From: CAWKPF01 sp963851415
GTDB taxonomy: Bacteria; Acidobacteriota; Thermoanaerobaculia; Multivoradales; Multivoraceae
Assembly (NCBI GenBank): GCA_963851415.1
Contig: CAWKPF010000003.1
Location: 1,488,001-1,552,000 of the forward strand
DNA length: 64,000 bases
Direction of reading: 5' to 3'
Shown here: in pieces, positions 47,463-58,185 of the stretch
How the letters are laid out: each line of letters begins with the position of its first letter
How positions within the stretch are numbered: the stretch's first letter is position 1
Position numbers and translations under genes: made by a program
The notes under the pieces: model-generated
Told to the model about the DNA's origin: nothing
The model's database searches: none
Seen by the model: the letters and a program-made list of their open reading frames with translations, nothing else

Positions 47463-49022
47463 ATGTTCCCGACCCCCGACCAACTTCTCCAGATCTCCCA
47501 ACAGAGGGAGGGTGATCTCTCGATCACGCCGTTCGCCCTGGTGCTGCGCGCCCTGGCCGAGCACCAGCGCACGGCAGTCCTCGAGATTCACAAGGGTCCG
47601 CTGACCAAGAGCATCGTGCTCGAGAACGGGGTACCCGTCGACTGCGAGTCGAATCTCGCGCACGAGCGACTGGGGCGGTTTCTGGTCTCGCTCGGCCGGC
47701 TTTCCGAGGCGGACTTCGCGAGCAGTTTTTCCGAGGCACTCAAGGAGGAGGTTCCGCTGGGGCAGGTGCTGGTCCGCCGCAAGCTACTGGCTCCCACCGA
47801 GCTCTACCGACTCCTCCAACAGAATCTGGCCAAGAAGCTCCTCGACGGTTTCAGTTGGCACGAGGGGACGTTCCAGATCCACACCGACGCCCCCGAGGTC
47901 GCTTCGCCGCTCAAGGTGAGGGTGCATCAGCTGATCCTCACCGGTGTGATGCGTTTCGCGTCGCAGAGCCAGATCGACCTGGTCGTGATGGGCCTGCTCG
48001 GAAAGAAGCTCGCGATTCCACCGGAGCCACCCCCGGCCTTGCACACGATGCGACTCAGCATCGCGCAGCAGCGACTCCTCGGTTCGCTCACGGATTCTCC
48101 CAAGGAGCTCTCGCAGTTGGCGGGTGACATCGGACTGGCTCCCGAGGAGCTGTCGCGCATCATCTATGCCTTCGGCCTGCTCGGACAGGTTGTCCTGGAC
48201 GAGGACGTGGAACGTCTGCGCCGGGAGGCGTCGGCCAGATCCCCGGACGCCGGGAAGCCGGGGGAGGATCTCTCGACTCAGGTGATCCAGATCCCGATTG
48301 CCAACGCCAGGGTGCTCGAGGAAGAGGAGTTGGTGCAGGCCTTTCTCGCCCACCGGCGAAAGGACGCCTTCGAGCTTCTCGGTCTCCAGGAAGAGTCGAC
48401 GACCGCCGATCTCGAAACCGCCTTTCTCGACTACTCGGCTCGTGTCCAGCCGTGGGCCTACAAGCCGGGCAAGGGGCTTCGGGAGAAGGCCAAGGACCTG
48501 TTCCTGGCCGGCGTGGCTGCCTACTCCACCTTGAGCAGGGTCGAGGGCCGGCGCGAGGTCATCGAGCGCCGTAGGGCGGCCCGTCAGGCCGCTGGCGCAG
48601 GGTCGAAGCAGGTCGGCCCCCAGCGCATCAAGACCGATCTTCTCGATTCCGAGGCTCAGTTCGACAAGGGCAAGCAGCTCATGAAGGCGGGAAACTACCG
48701 AGAGGCCCTGCAGTACCTCGAGTTTGCCGTCGACTGCGACCCGCAGAACGGGATGTATCGGGCGGAGTTGGCGTACGACAGGTACATGGCCGACCCGTCG
48801 AGAGCCGAGAGCTGTCTCACCGGGCTCGAGGAGGCACGCCGAATCGACCCGAATTGTGGTCTCGCCTATTTCTATGCCGGCGAGATTCTGCGCGACCTCC
48901 AGCGCTTCGACGAAGCGGAGCCCCTGCTCCAGGCGGCAATCAAGCCGATGTCGCCCGACCGGCGCCCGATCGACGCGCTGCGTGAGCTGACCCGCCAGTC
49001 CAAGAAGAAGCGTCGTCGCTGA
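47463..49022 (+). CDS. DUF4388 and TPR-domain protein
   Basis: A 519-residue soluble protein. The N-terminal part (about 20-150) fits DUF4388: LSITPFALVLRALAEHQRTA, IHKGPLTKSIVLENGVPVDC, ERLGRFLVSLGRL. A winged-helix-like stretch (210-260) follows. Residues 290-370 (QAFLAHRRKDAFELLGLQEE and following) look like a divergent J-domain without an HPD motif. The C-terminal part (about 395-500) holds TPR units (GKQLMKAGNYREALQYLEFA, YFYAGEILRDLQRFDEAEPL). DUF4388 proteins are frequent in Myxococcota and Acidobacteriota and are linked to motility and polarity signalling. Assignment is by domain appearance only. It lies just upstream of the M16 peptidase gene, with a 125-base gap. Confidence 0.75.
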   Translation: MFPTPDQLLQISQQREGDLSITPFALVLRALAEHQRTAVLEIHKGPLTKSIVLENGVPVDCESNLAHERLGRFLVSLGRLSEADFASSFSEALKEEVPLGQVLVRRKLLAPTELYRLLQQNLAKKLLDGFSWHEGTFQIHTDAPEVASPLKVRVHQLILTGVMRFASQSQIDLVVMGLLGKKLAIPPEPPPALHTMRLSIAQQRLLGSLTDSPKELSQLAGDIGLAPEELSRIIYAFGLLGQVVLDEDVERLRREASARSPDAGKPGEDLSTQVIQIPIANARVLEEEELVQAFLAHRRKDAFELLGLQEESTTADLETAFLDYSARVQPWAYKPGKGLREKAKDLFLAGVAAYSTLSRVEGRREVIERRRAARQAAGAGSKQVGPQRIKTDLLDSEAQFDKGKQLMKAGNYREALQYLEFAVDCDPQNGMYRAELAYDRYMADPSRAESCLTGLEEARRIDPNCGLAYFYAGEILRDLQRFDEAEPLLQAAIKPMSPDRRPIDALRELTRQSKKKRRR

Positions 49023-49147
49023 GCTTGCGTGGTCGGACGAGCCCTGGAGGGCGGTGCTCGAAGGGGATCCGCGGACGGTAGAAGCGTGAGATTCATCGCG
49101 CCGGCTGCGAGAGGGATAGGATGTCCGCCACTTCCGGAGGCGCGACG

Positions 49148-52100
49148 ATGGCGATCGACAACAGGACGGAGCGGAGTTTCGAGCGGCGGCCGCACGAGCA
49201 GGCCAGGGTGAGAGCCGGGACACGGGGAGGGTGGCTGGGCGTCCTTGCATTGTTCGGACTGGTGGCGGTCGGCTGTGCGAGCTCTTCTGTCGCTCCCACC
49301 GAGCCCGAGGTGCACGGCGCGGCGCCTTCGGTGCCGACGGCACGAGCGGCGCCGGAGCCTCCCCCCACACCTCCGGTTCCCGCACCGCCTGCGGCTCCCT
49401 CGCTCGAGCTCGACGCGCCGCTGCCGACCGATCCGGCGGTCGTCACGGGTCGTCTGGAAAACGGGCTGACCTACTTCGTGCGTCGGAACACACGCCCGGA
49501 GGCTCGGGCAGAGCTACGGCTGGCGATCAACGCAGGGTCGATCCTCGAAGACGACGACCAGCTCGGCCTGGCCCACTTCCTGGAGCACATGGCATTCAAC
49601 GGAACGACCCACTTCGAGAAGCAGGAGCTGGTCGACTACCTCGAGTCGATCGGTACGCGCTTTGGAGCCGATCTGAATGCCTACACGAGTTTCGATGAGA
49701 CCGTCTACATGTTGCAGGTGCCAACGGACGACCGGGAGATGGTCGAGAAGTCGCTGCTGGTGCTCGCCGATTGGGCAGGAGAGATCACCCTCGACCCGGA
49801 AGAGATCGACAAGGAGCGGGGTGTGGTGCTCGAAGAGTGGCGCCTCGGACGCGGCGCAGGAGCGCGCGTGAGTGATCAGCAGTTGCCGGTGATCCTGCAT
49901 GGCTCTCGCTACGCCGAGCGCCTGCCGATTGGCGAGCCCGAGGTTCTGCGCTCCTTCGAGCCCGCCACCGTGGAGCGGTTCTACCGCGATTGGTACCGGC
50001 CCGATCTGATGGCCGTCATCGCGGTCGGAGACTTCGATGTCGAAGAGATGGAGCAACGGATCGTCGACGTCTTCTCGACGCTGAGCAACCCCGAATCGCC
50101 CCGGGAGCGCTTCGAATCCTCGGTTCCGGATCACGAGGAGACCCTGACCTCGACGGTGACCGATCCGGAGCTCACGGTGTCGCAGGTCAGTGTGCTGCGC
50201 AAATACCCGCTACCCATCGCCAAGACGGTCGAGGACTACCGGCAGGGACTGGTCGAGGGACTGTTCACAGCGATGCTGAATGCCCGGTTTTCAGAGTTGG
50301 TCCAGGCAGCGGATCCGCCGTTCCTGGGCGGTGGGGCCTCGGACGGTGGCTTCACCAGGGAGACCGGAGCCTATTCGCTGGGAGCCGCCGTGGAGGCGGG
50401 AGGGGTGGAACGGGGCTTCGAGGCGCTGGCCACCGAGGCGGCGCGGGTGCGCCAGCATGGCTTCAACGAGTCGGAGCTCGACCGGATGCGCGCGTCGTTT
50501 CTACGCAGCTACCAGCGCATGTGGGAGGAGCGCGAGAAGACCGAGTCCCGCGCCTACGCCAGCGAGTACGTGCGGGTGTTCCTGGAGCAGGAGTCGTACC
50601 CCGGGATCGACGTCGAACGCCAGATGGCGGAGCGCTACCTTCCGACCGTGACCGCCGAGGAGGTCGCCGAGGTGGGCGAACGCTTCCTCGGGGATGCCAA
50701 CCGCGTGCTGCTGATGACCGCCCCGGACAGCGCTGCCGACTCGCTTCCGGATCCCGAAACGGTGCTGGCCATCGTCGATCGAGTCGAGGCAGAGTCCCTC
50801 GAGCCGTGGGCGGATCGCACTTTGGACGCCCCTCTGCTGACGGCGACTCCGACCCCCTCACCGGTCGTGGAGGAGGCCGAGATCAGCGAGCTCGGGACCA
50901 CGGTATGGCAGCTCGAGAACGGAATTCGCGTGCTGCTCAAACCCACCGACTTCAAGAACGACGAGATTCGCTTCACCTCGTTCAGTGCTGGCGGAAGCTC
51001 GCTGGTACCCGACGAGGAGTGGGTTTCCGCGTTGGCCTCCACCAGTGTGGTGGGACTGAGCGGCTTCGGTTCGTTCGATGCCATCGAGCTGCAGAAGAAG
51101 CTCTCCGGAAAGGTGGCGAGCGTGTCGCCCTTCATCGGAGAGTTGAGTGAAGGATTGAGCGGCGGAGGGTCACCCGAGGACATCGAGCTTCTCTTTCAGC
51201 TGATCTACCTCACGGCGACACAGCCTCGGTGCGACGAAGAGGCCTTCGGGTCGTTCAAGACCCGCATGCGGGGCTTCCTCGAGAACCAGCGTGAGCAGCC
51301 CGAGGTGGTGTTCTCGCAGGAAGTGCAGCGAGCGCTCAGCCAGGACCACTATCGCCGGCGTCCGATGGATGAAGAGCTGCTCGAGGAAGCCGAGCTGGAA
51401 GAGGCCTGCGCGATCTTCCGGGACCGGTTTGCCGACCTCGGTGACCTGACCTTCGTGATGGTCGGCGCGTTCGATCTGGACACCGTTCGCCCGCTGGTCG
51501 AGACCTACCTGGGCGGGTTGCCGACGGATGGTCGTCAGGAGAACTGGCGTGACCTCGGGGTACGCAAGCCTCAAGGTGTGATCGAACGACAGGTGGAGAA
51601 GGGGATCGAGGCCAAGAGCCGTGTACAGCTCGTCTTCAATGGTCCGTTCGAGCAAGACGTGCAGAACCGCTATGACCTCCAGTCGATGGCGACCCTGCTG
51701 CAGATCCGCTTGCGCGAGAGGCTGCGAGAAGACATGGGAGGTACGTATGGTGTGTCGGTCGGGGCGTCCAACAGCTGGGAACCGATCCAGGAGTACCAGG
51801 TCGGCATTTCGTTCGAATGCGAACCGTCGAATGTGGAAGCGTTGACCGAAGCGGTGTTCGAGGAGATTGCTCGGCTCGTGGCGGAGGGGGCGAGTGAGCT
51901 CGATTTGACGAAGATCAAGGAGCAACAGCGACGCGGCCGTGAGACGGCGCTGCGCACGAACGGGTTCTGGTTGAGCACCCTTGCCTACGCCGAACAGTAC
52001 GAGACGGATCCGCTCTCGGTCTTGTCGTTTCAGGAGCGCGTGGACGCTCTCACGTCGGCAGACATTCAGGAGGCGGTGGCTCGGTACCTGAACCCGGAGA

Positions 52101-52183
52101 ACTACGTCCGAGTCGTCTTGATGCCGGGGCCGGAAGCGGCACGAGGACCGGCGCCGGATGCCGGTTCCGAGGGGCAGGAGTGA
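49148..52183 (+). CDS. M16 family zinc metallopeptidase, lipoprotein
   Basis: A 1011-residue peptidase (M16B, pitrilysin/insulinase family) in two halves. After a signal with lipobox-like LVAVGC (Cys43) and a long Pro/Ala linker, the N-terminal half has the inverted zinc motif HFLEH (143-147) in LGLAHFLEHMAFNGTTHFEK. The second half (from about 580, WQLENGIRVLLKPTDFKND) lacks HxxEH, as is usual for the non-catalytic half. LREDMGGTYGVSVGAS is the conserved Arg/Tyr region near the C-terminus. It probably degrades peptides at the inner face of the outer membrane or in the periplasm. I prefer the ATG at 49148, with GGAGG seven bases upstream, over an ATG at 49121. Confidence 0.88.
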   Translation: MAIDNRTERSFERRPHEQARVRAGTRGGWLGVLALFGLVAVGCASSSVAPTEPEVHGAAPSVPTARAAPEPPPTPPVPAPPAAPSLELDAPLPTDPAVVTGRLENGLTYFVRRNTRPEARAELRLAINAGSILEDDDQLGLAHFLEHMAFNGTTHFEKQELVDYLESIGTRFGADLNAYTSFDETVYMLQVPTDDREMVEKSLLVLADWAGEITLDPEEIDKERGVVLEEWRLGRGAGARVSDQQLPVILHGSRYAERLPIGEPEVLRSFEPATVERFYRDWYRPDLMAVIAVGDFDVEEMEQRIVDVFSTLSNPESPRERFESSVPDHEETLTSTVTDPELTVSQVSVLRKYPLPIAKTVEDYRQGLVEGLFTAMLNARFSELVQAADPPFLGGGASDGGFTRETGAYSLGAAVEAGGVERGFEALATEAARVRQHGFNESELDRMRASFLRSYQRMWEEREKTESRAYASEYVRVFLEQESYPGIDVERQMAERYLPTVTAEEVAEVGERFLGDANRVLLMTAPDSAADSLPDPETVLAIVDRVEAESLEPWADRTLDAPLLTATPTPSPVVEEAEISELGTTVWQLENGIRVLLKPTDFKNDEIRFTSFSAGGSSLVPDEEWVSALASTSVVGLSGFGSFDAIELQKKLSGKVASVSPFIGELSEGLSGGGSPEDIELLFQLIYLTATQPRCDEEAFGSFKTRMRGFLENQREQPEVVFSQEVQRALSQDHYRRRPMDEELLEEAELEEACAIFRDRFADLGDLTFVMVGAFDLDTVRPLVETYLGGLPTDGRQENWRDLGVRKPQGVIERQVEKGIEAKSRVQLVFNGPFEQDVQNRYDLQSMATLLQIRLRERLREDMGGTYGVSVGASNSWEPIQEYQVGISFECEPSNVEALTEAVFEEIARLVAEGASELDLTKIKEQQRRGRETALRTNGFWLSTLAYAEQYETDPLSVLSFQERVDALTSADIQEAVARYLNPENYVRVVLMPGPEAARGPAPDAGSEGQE

Positions 52184-52224
52184 GCATGCGGGTTGGGGCC
52201 GCGAGTCTGAAGAAGGAGAGTGCG

Positions 52225-53484
52225 ATGTCGAAGACGAGACACACGAAGGTGATCCCCGGGGCCATCGCCCTGGGGCTGGGCATGGCGGCGGTCGTTGGCG
52301 CGACGGATTGGCCGCAGTGGCGCGGACCTCTGCACACAGGAGTGAGTGGCGAAACAGGATTGGCGGCGGAGTGGAGCCACGATCAGAACGTGCTCTGGAG
52401 GGTCGACCTGCCGGAGCGCTCGGGCTCGACGCCGATCATTTCCGGTGATCGCGTCTTCCTGAGTGTGGCGCAGGAGGATGCCATCGAGCTCTGGGTCCTC
52501 GATGCGGGCGATGGGAAGATGCTCTACAAGCGCCAGCTCGGTACCGGGAACTACGAGCCGCGCAAGCACAACATGTCGTCGCCGTCTCCAGTCGCCGACG
52601 GCGAGCACGTCTGGGCCATGACCGGAACCGGGGTCATCAAGGCGTTCGACTTTGCGGGCAACGAGAGGTGGAGTCGGGACATCCAGTCGGACTATGGCAA
52701 GTTCGGACTCAACCATGGCTACGGATCTTCCCCTCTCTTGCACGATGGTGTGCTTTATGTGCAGGTACTGCACGGGATGAAGACGGATGATCCCTCGTAC
52801 GTCCTGGCTCTGGATGGCGCGACGGGTGAGACGATCTGGCGGGTAGAGCGTCCGACCGATGCCGTGATGGAGTCTCCCGACTCCTACACGACCCCTCTGA
52901 TCTGGACTCGTGGAGGCAAGGAGGAACTGGTGGTCACCGGCGGAGACTACGCGACGGGCCACAGCCTCGAGAGTGGGGAGGAGGTGTGGCGGATGGGCGG
53001 TTTCAATCCCGACAACAAGCCCATGTATCGAGTCGTGGCGTCACCCGTCGAGTCCGACGGCATCGTGCTGGTGTCGTCGCGGGTGCGGCCGTTCAAGGCA
53101 CTGGTGAGCGCAGAGGGAGCGCCGCCCACCGTGGCGTGGGAGCTCGAGCGAGGCACGGATGTACCCACTCCGGCGGTGCACGAGGGGATCGTCTACATGG
53201 TGGACGATCGAGGAGTCGCCCACGCCTACGATCTGGCTTCGGGCGAGGTGATCTGGGGACCCGAGCGCCTCTCGGCGGGCACCTACAGCGCGTCCCCCAC
53301 GATCGCCGACGGCAAGGTCTACATCACCAACGAGGAAAGCGTGACGACAGTCATGAAGGCCGGTCGCGAATTCGGGATCCTGGCAGAGAACACCACCGAG
53401 GGATTCACCCTTTCTTCCATCGCGGTGGCGGGTGGGAGGCTCTACCTCCGGACGGGAATGCACCTCTACTGCATTGGCTCCTAG
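52225..53484 (+). CDS. Exported PQQ-repeat beta-propeller protein (BamB-like)
   Basis: A 419-residue protein with a signal peptide (IPGAIALGLGMAAVVGA) and repeating PQQ/BamB-type blades: WPQWRGPLHTGVSGETG at the start, then repeated ALDGATGETIWRVE, HSLESGEEVWRMGG and YDLASGEVIWGPE. Such proteins are periplasmic propellers; the WPQWRGP start is common in Planctomycetota and Acidobacteriota. No catalytic residues identify a dehydrogenase, so a scaffolding or binding role is likelier. AAGGAG precedes the ATG at 52225. It follows the M16 peptidase by 41 bases, probably co-transcribed. Confidence 0.82.
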   Translation: MSKTRHTKVIPGAIALGLGMAAVVGATDWPQWRGPLHTGVSGETGLAAEWSHDQNVLWRVDLPERSGSTPIISGDRVFLSVAQEDAIELWVLDAGDGKMLYKRQLGTGNYEPRKHNMSSPSPVADGEHVWAMTGTGVIKAFDFAGNERWSRDIQSDYGKFGLNHGYGSSPLLHDGVLYVQVLHGMKTDDPSYVLALDGATGETIWRVERPTDAVMESPDSYTTPLIWTRGGKEELVVTGGDYATGHSLESGEEVWRMGGFNPDNKPMYRVVASPVESDGIVLVSSRVRPFKALVSAEGAPPTVAWELERGTDVPTPAVHEGIVYMVDDRGVAHAYDLASGEVIWGPERLSAGTYSASPTIADGKVYITNEESVTTVMKAGREFGILAENTTEGFTLSSIAVAGGRLYLRTGMHLYCIGS

Positions 53485-53544
53485 TTCGGTTGCGGGGTAG
53501 GGCGTCTGCTAGAGTCCTCGCTCACTTGCAGGAGGCCTTTGTCG

Positions 53545-54576
53545 ATGCGCCGAACTCATCTCGCTTTCGCTCTCTTCTCGACGCTGCTGGCAGGGTTCTC
53601 GCTCGGTTGTTCTGGGGGAGGAACCGAGGGGTCCTCAGACGCCGAGCCCGGTGATGCGGGTGGACGCCGCTTCCTCAGTGTCGGGACCGCACCCCCGGGA
53701 GGCGCCTTCTTCGTGGTGGGAGGTGCGCTCGCCGAGGTGCTGGGGGAATACGGACCCGAAGGCTGGGAGGTGTCCTCGGAAGCGACGAAGGGCTCGCAGG
53801 AGAACATCCGCCGACTGGTCAGCGGAGAACTCGATCTGGCGCTGAGCAACGCGGCGATCACCTATTTCGCCGTACGCGGTGAGGGCGCCTGGGAGTCTCC
53901 CTTCGAGGTCAGTGCGGTCATGACGCTCGCACCCAACGTCGCGTTGTTCATCACTCCCGAGGACTCCGGAGTTCGCTCGATCGCCGATCTGGCAGGCAAA
54001 AGGGTCGTCGTCGGCCCCGCTGGCGCGGGTTTCGAGTACTTCGTCGGTCCGCTGGTGGAGGCGCACGGTCTGAGCTACGACGACTTCACTCCGCTCAACG
54101 CGACTCAGGCCGGCGCGGTCGACATGCTCGCCGACGGCTCGGCGGCAGCGGCCTTCCTGGGGGGCGCAGTGCCGACGTCGTCGATCACCCAGGCCGCGTC
54201 GTCACAGAAGATCTACTTCGTTCCGTTGACGCCGCAGGCCAAGGCCCAACTGCTCGAGCAGTACCCGTTCTTCGCTCCAGCGACGATCCCGGCAGACACC
54301 TACCGCGGGCAGAGCGAGGCCTATGAGGGGCTCAACGTCGGTTCGATGCATCTGATCGCTCCCACTTCGGCTTCCGAGGAGCTGGTCTATCAGATGACCA
54401 AGACCATCTGGGAGAACCGCGAGGCGGTCGTGGAGCGGCATCCTGCGGGGCGCGCCATCAATCCCGAGAACGCCGTGCGGAATACCGGCACTCCGTTCCA
54501 CCCCGGCGCGATCCGGTTCTATCGGGAGATCGGAATCTGGCCCGAACAGGAGGCCGCCGGGGCCGCTCCCGAGTAG
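53545..54576 (+). CDS. TAXI-family TRAP transporter solute-binding lipoprotein
   Basis: A 343-residue periplasmic binding protein. It has a lipoprotein signal (FALFSTLLAGFSLGC), a Gly/Ser-rich linker, then the TAXI core: SVGTAPPGGAFFVVGGALAE, ISNA-like DLALSNAAITYF, VRSIADLAGKRVVVGPAGAG and PFFAPATIPADTYRGQ. TAXI proteins bind small carboxylates or amino acids, often glutamate or other dicarboxylates, for a fused TRAP permease, which is the next gene (18 bases on). AGGAGG precedes the ATG at 53545; a TTG at 53539 is an alternative. The substrate is unknown. Confidence 0.88.
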   Translation: MRRTHLAFALFSTLLAGFSLGCSGGGTEGSSDAEPGDAGGRRFLSVGTAPPGGAFFVVGGALAEVLGEYGPEGWEVSSEATKGSQENIRRLVSGELDLALSNAAITYFAVRGEGAWESPFEVSAVMTLAPNVALFITPEDSGVRSIADLAGKRVVVGPAGAGFEYFVGPLVEAHGLSYDDFTPLNATQAGAVDMLADGSAAAAFLGGAVPTSSITQAASSQKIYFVPLTPQAKAQLLEQYPFFAPATIPADTYRGQSEAYEGLNVGSMHLIAPTSASEELVYQMTKTIWENREAVVERHPAGRAINPENAVRNTGTPFHPGAIRFYREIGIWPEQEAAGAAPE

Positions 54577-54593
54577 GAGCGGAAGCGACCCTC

Positions 54594-55298
54594 ATGGCAA
54601 ACGCTCGGGACGCCGGCGGCGCCGGCCCGAAAGGTGTGATCCTCCGTGTCCTGGCGGTCCTGCTGACCGCCTTCGTGCTGTTGGAGGTGAATTACCCCCG
54701 CCTGAGTCCGCAGTCTCAGCTCGCCATCTTTGCCGGACTCGGGTTGGCCGCCGGCTTCCTCTTCTACCCGGCGCTGCGGCGTTTCGAGAACCATCCTCTC
54801 TCCCGCGGACTCGACGGGATCCTGGCCGCGGTGACGGTGCTCGTGTTCGGGTATGTCGTGGTTCAGACCGAGCCGGCCTTCGAGGGTTGGTGGATCGACG
54901 GGCGCGCGCTCGGAGAGCGTGCCGGGGCCGAGGCACCGATGGACTACCTGGTGGGCGCCGTCGGGCTCGTGCTGGTGCTCGAGCTCACACGGCGTTGCGT
55001 CGGCTGGGCACTACCCATTCTCGCGATGCTCTTCCTGGTCTATGCCCGCTTCGGTCAGCTGTTTCCGTCGTTCCTGTTTCCGCATCGTGGCTACGGCCTC
55101 GAGCGCATCGTCTCGCAGACCTTCCTGCACAGCCAGGGAGTGTTCGGCATCGCGCTGAACGTGATGTTCACCTACGTCTTTCTTTTCGTCGTGTTCGGTG
55201 CGCTGCTCGAGGCGACCGGAGCCACGGAGCCATCATCGTCGGAGCGCAGCGACTCTTCCGCAACTCTCGCGGCGGCGCGGCCAAGGTGTCGGTGTTGA
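54594..55298 (+). pseudogene. TRAP transporter fused permease, N-terminal part before a frameshift
   Basis: The first 210 codons encode the small-permease region and first helices of a TAXI-type fused TRAP permease (VLRVLAVLLTAFVLLEVNYP to NVMFTYVFLFVVFGALLEAT). After GALLEATGATE (to about 55229) this frame continues with a Ser/Arg-rich tail that is not family-like and stops at 55298. The proper continuation appears in another frame from 55232. Restoring one base near 55230 would give one protein of about 661 residues. Either the permease is inactive or the assembly has a single-base deletion; no homopolymer is present at the junction. Confidence 0.75.
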
Positions 55299-56578
55299 GC
55301 AGCGGTCTGATGGGATCGCTCTCGGGGAGCGCAGTGGCCAACACCGCCACCACGGGTACGTTCACCATCCCGATGATGCGCAGCGCCGGCTTCCCGCCCT
55401 ACGTCGCAGCAGGAGTCGAGGCTGCGGCGAGCTCCGGCGGCGCGCTGGTTCCACCGGTGATGGGGGCGGGCGCCTACATGATGCTCGAGATCGTGACGCC
55501 GCCAGTGACCTACCTCGAGATCGTGCGCGCGGCAATCGTGCCGGCGCTGCTCTACTACCTCTCACTCTTCCTGATCGTGCACTTCACGTCCCGCCGTCTG
55601 GCCCTTCGAGAGGCCACGGGGACGGTTTCGGAGGCGGGCGCAGTTCTCGAAGGGGGGAGGGAGGGCGGGGTCTGGGCCGGGGTCGTCTTCTTCGTCGGGT
55701 TGGCCTCACTGCTCGTCTTTCTGCTGCTGGGCTACACGGTGTTTCGAGCAGTGACCTTCGCCATGGCTCTGGTGCTCGTGGTGTCGGCGTTGCGTCGGGA
55801 GACACGGGTCTCACCGCGGGAATTGATCGCCGCCCTCGAGAAGTCCGCTCGCGCCGGTCTTCCGCTGATTGGCGCAGCGGCGTGCGTCGGCATCGTGATC
55901 GGTGTCGTGACCTTGACCGGGATCGGTACCCGGCTGCCCTCGGTGATCCTGCCGCTGGCGCAGGACAGCCTGCCGCTGGCTCTGGTGCTGATCATGGTGT
56001 GCTCGATCATCCTCGGGATGGGACTTCCCTCGGCCGTCTGCTACCTGCTGATGGCCACGCTGATCGGACCCGTTCTCGGCGATCTCGGCGTCGTCCCCCT
56101 GGCAGCACACCTGTTCATCTTCTACTTCGGCATGATGTCGATGGTCACACCACCGGTCGCGCTCGCTGCCTATGCCGCCGCCTCGATCGCGGATACCAAC
56201 ATCATGCGCGCTGGCTTCGCCGCGTTTCGCTTTGCTCTCGCTGGATTCACCTTGCCCTACATGTTCGTGTTCAGGCCGGAGCTGCTGCTGCTGTCGCTGG
56301 ACGGCACGACTCCCGCGATTCCCCGAGTTGCCGTGGCGATCGTCGTAGCGGCGACGGGAATCTTCGCCCTCGCATCGGGGATCGCGGGCTGCCTTCGCCA
56401 TCCGACGACCAGGCTCGAACGAAGCGCGCTTCTACTGGCTGCGTTTCTGCTGCTCTTTCCGGGAACCGGGGGGAGTTGGATCGCGCCAGCCAATGTGGCG
56501 GGTGCGCTGGTGCTGGTGGGTGTCCTGGCCTGGCAGGCGAGACGGAATCCTCCGGGAGAGCTGTCCGCTCCGGGCTAG
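55232..56578 (+). pseudogene. TRAP transporter fused permease, C-terminal part after the frameshift
   Basis: This frame carries the remainder of the permease: IIVGAQRLFRNSRGGAAKVS, then SSGLMGSLSGSAVANTATTG (the conserved TRAP large-subunit signature), PPVMGAGAYMMLEI, IILGMGLPSAVCYLLMATL and MVTPPVALAAYAAASIADTN, with about ten helices. No good start codon with a ribosome-binding site lies at its beginning, which supports a single broken gene rather than two subunits; separate DctQ/DctM-type subunits would break elsewhere. It ends 71 bases before the convergent helicase gene. Confidence 0.75.
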
Positions 56579-56649
56579 AGAAGTTGGCAATCGGCTTCCC
56601 CCGGGCCCGGTTCGATCGAGCTCTGTTCGGCCGAGGCCTCTTGCCACGC

Positions 56650-58185
56650 TCAGAGCAGGAGACGCTCGACGTCTTCCGCCGTGAGTGCTTCGAGCGAGCT
56701 CCCTCTGCTGGCCGAAGCGGGAGCCAGCAGGGCATCGGCGAGCTCGCGCTTCTTCTGCTTGAGCTCCTCGATGCGCTCCTCGACGGTATCGCGGGCGATC
56801 AGACGATAGGCGAAGACCGGTCGCCGTTGCCCGTATCGGTGGGCACGGTCGATCGCCTGGGCTTCGCTGGCGGGATTCCACCACGGGTCGAGCAGGAAGA
56901 CGTAGTCGGCGGCGGTCAGATTCAGACCGACCCCACCGGCCTTGAGACTGATCAAGAAGACCGCACAAGCTGAATCGTTCTGGAATCGATCGATGCGGTC
57001 CTGGCGCTTACGTGAGCGGCCGTGCAGTAGCTCGTACTCGATCGAGCGCTGGCTCAGTTGCTGTTCGACCAGCGAGAGCAGCGACGTGAACTGCGAGAAC
57101 ACGAGCACCTTGTGCCCGCCTTCGACACACTCGACGAGGTGCTCCAGCAGGGTGTCGAGCTTGCTGCTCGATTCACTCGCGAGAGCGTTGTCGATCAATC
57201 CCTGGTGGCAGGCGGCCTGGCGGAGTCGAAGGAGAGCTTCCAGCACGTGCATCCGAGACGGTGCCAGCCCCTGCTGGGCGATCCGCTGGCTGAGCTCACC
57301 CTGGTAGTGACGCAGCAGCTCGTCGTACCGGCGGCGCTCCCGCTCGTCGAGCTCGACGAAGAGAGTCTGTTCGGTCTTGGGCGGAAGGTCCTTCAACACC
57401 TCGCCCTTGGTACGGCGAAGGATCAGTGGGCGGAGGACCTCGGCCGCGGAACGGATCTCCTCGTCAGTGGCGCCAGCGGGATCGGCGAGGGCCGACAACA
57501 CGGAGTCACGCCCGGTCTGGAGCATCCCCGGATTGAGGAACTCGAAGATGGAAGCGGCTTCGCCGAGGTGGTTCTCGACGGGCGTGCCGGTGAGCGCGAG
57601 GCGCTGCTCGGCGACCAATCGACTGGCTGCCCGAGCTGTGCGTGAAGTGCGGTTCTTGATCGCTTGAGCTTCGTCGAGCACCACCGTTTCCCAGCGCAGC
57701 GAGGCCAGCTCGACGATGTCGCGGCGCAGCACGCCGTAAGAGGTCACGACGACGTCGCATGCCTCGAGTGCGGGGAAGCACCCGGTTCGGCTCGGTCCCG
57801 TGTAGTCGACGACGGCGAGGCTCGGGGAGAACGTTTCGAGCTCACGCAGCCAGTTGCCGACCAGGCTGGAAGGCACGACGATCAACGAGGCCGCCGTGGC
57901 CGGGTCAGGCCGGTCGAGCGACGAAGTCATGTGCACAGAGGTGAGGTGTGCGATCACCTGGACTGTCTTGCCCAGCCCCATGTCGTCGGCCAGGCAGCCG
58001 CCGAGTCTGAACTCACGCAAGAAGCCGAACCACCCGACGCCCTCGCGCTGATATTCGCGCAGGCGCCCCACGAACCCCGGTGGATCCTGCGCCGGAGAGA
58101 CTCCCTCGAAGTCGATCAGCCGTCGTGTGATCTCGGCGGCCCGGTCGTCCCGCTCGACGCGGGCCTCGAGCTGGTCGCAGAGCAA
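56650..58185 (-). pseudogene. SNF2/SWI2-type helicase, C-terminal ATPase part after a frameshift
   Basis: This part encodes the complete two-lobe SNF2 motor: LREYQREGVGWFGFL, Walker A DDMGLGKTVQV, DEAQAIKN (Walker B), LALTGTPVENHLGEAASIFE, VFSQFTSLLSLVEQQLS, and motif VI IDRAHRYGQRRPVFAYRLIA. The listed start is a TTG without a convincing ribosome-binding site. The same frame remains open upstream to 58326 and reads naturally (RWDRALRTVLPSG, then STLRFQISQLLLVDSL), joining the N-terminal part at a run of seven C (plus-strand G, 58287-58293). One intact gene from 60317 to 56650 is therefore the likely ancestral form. Motor motifs are all intact, so function may persist by slippage. Confidence 0.8.
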
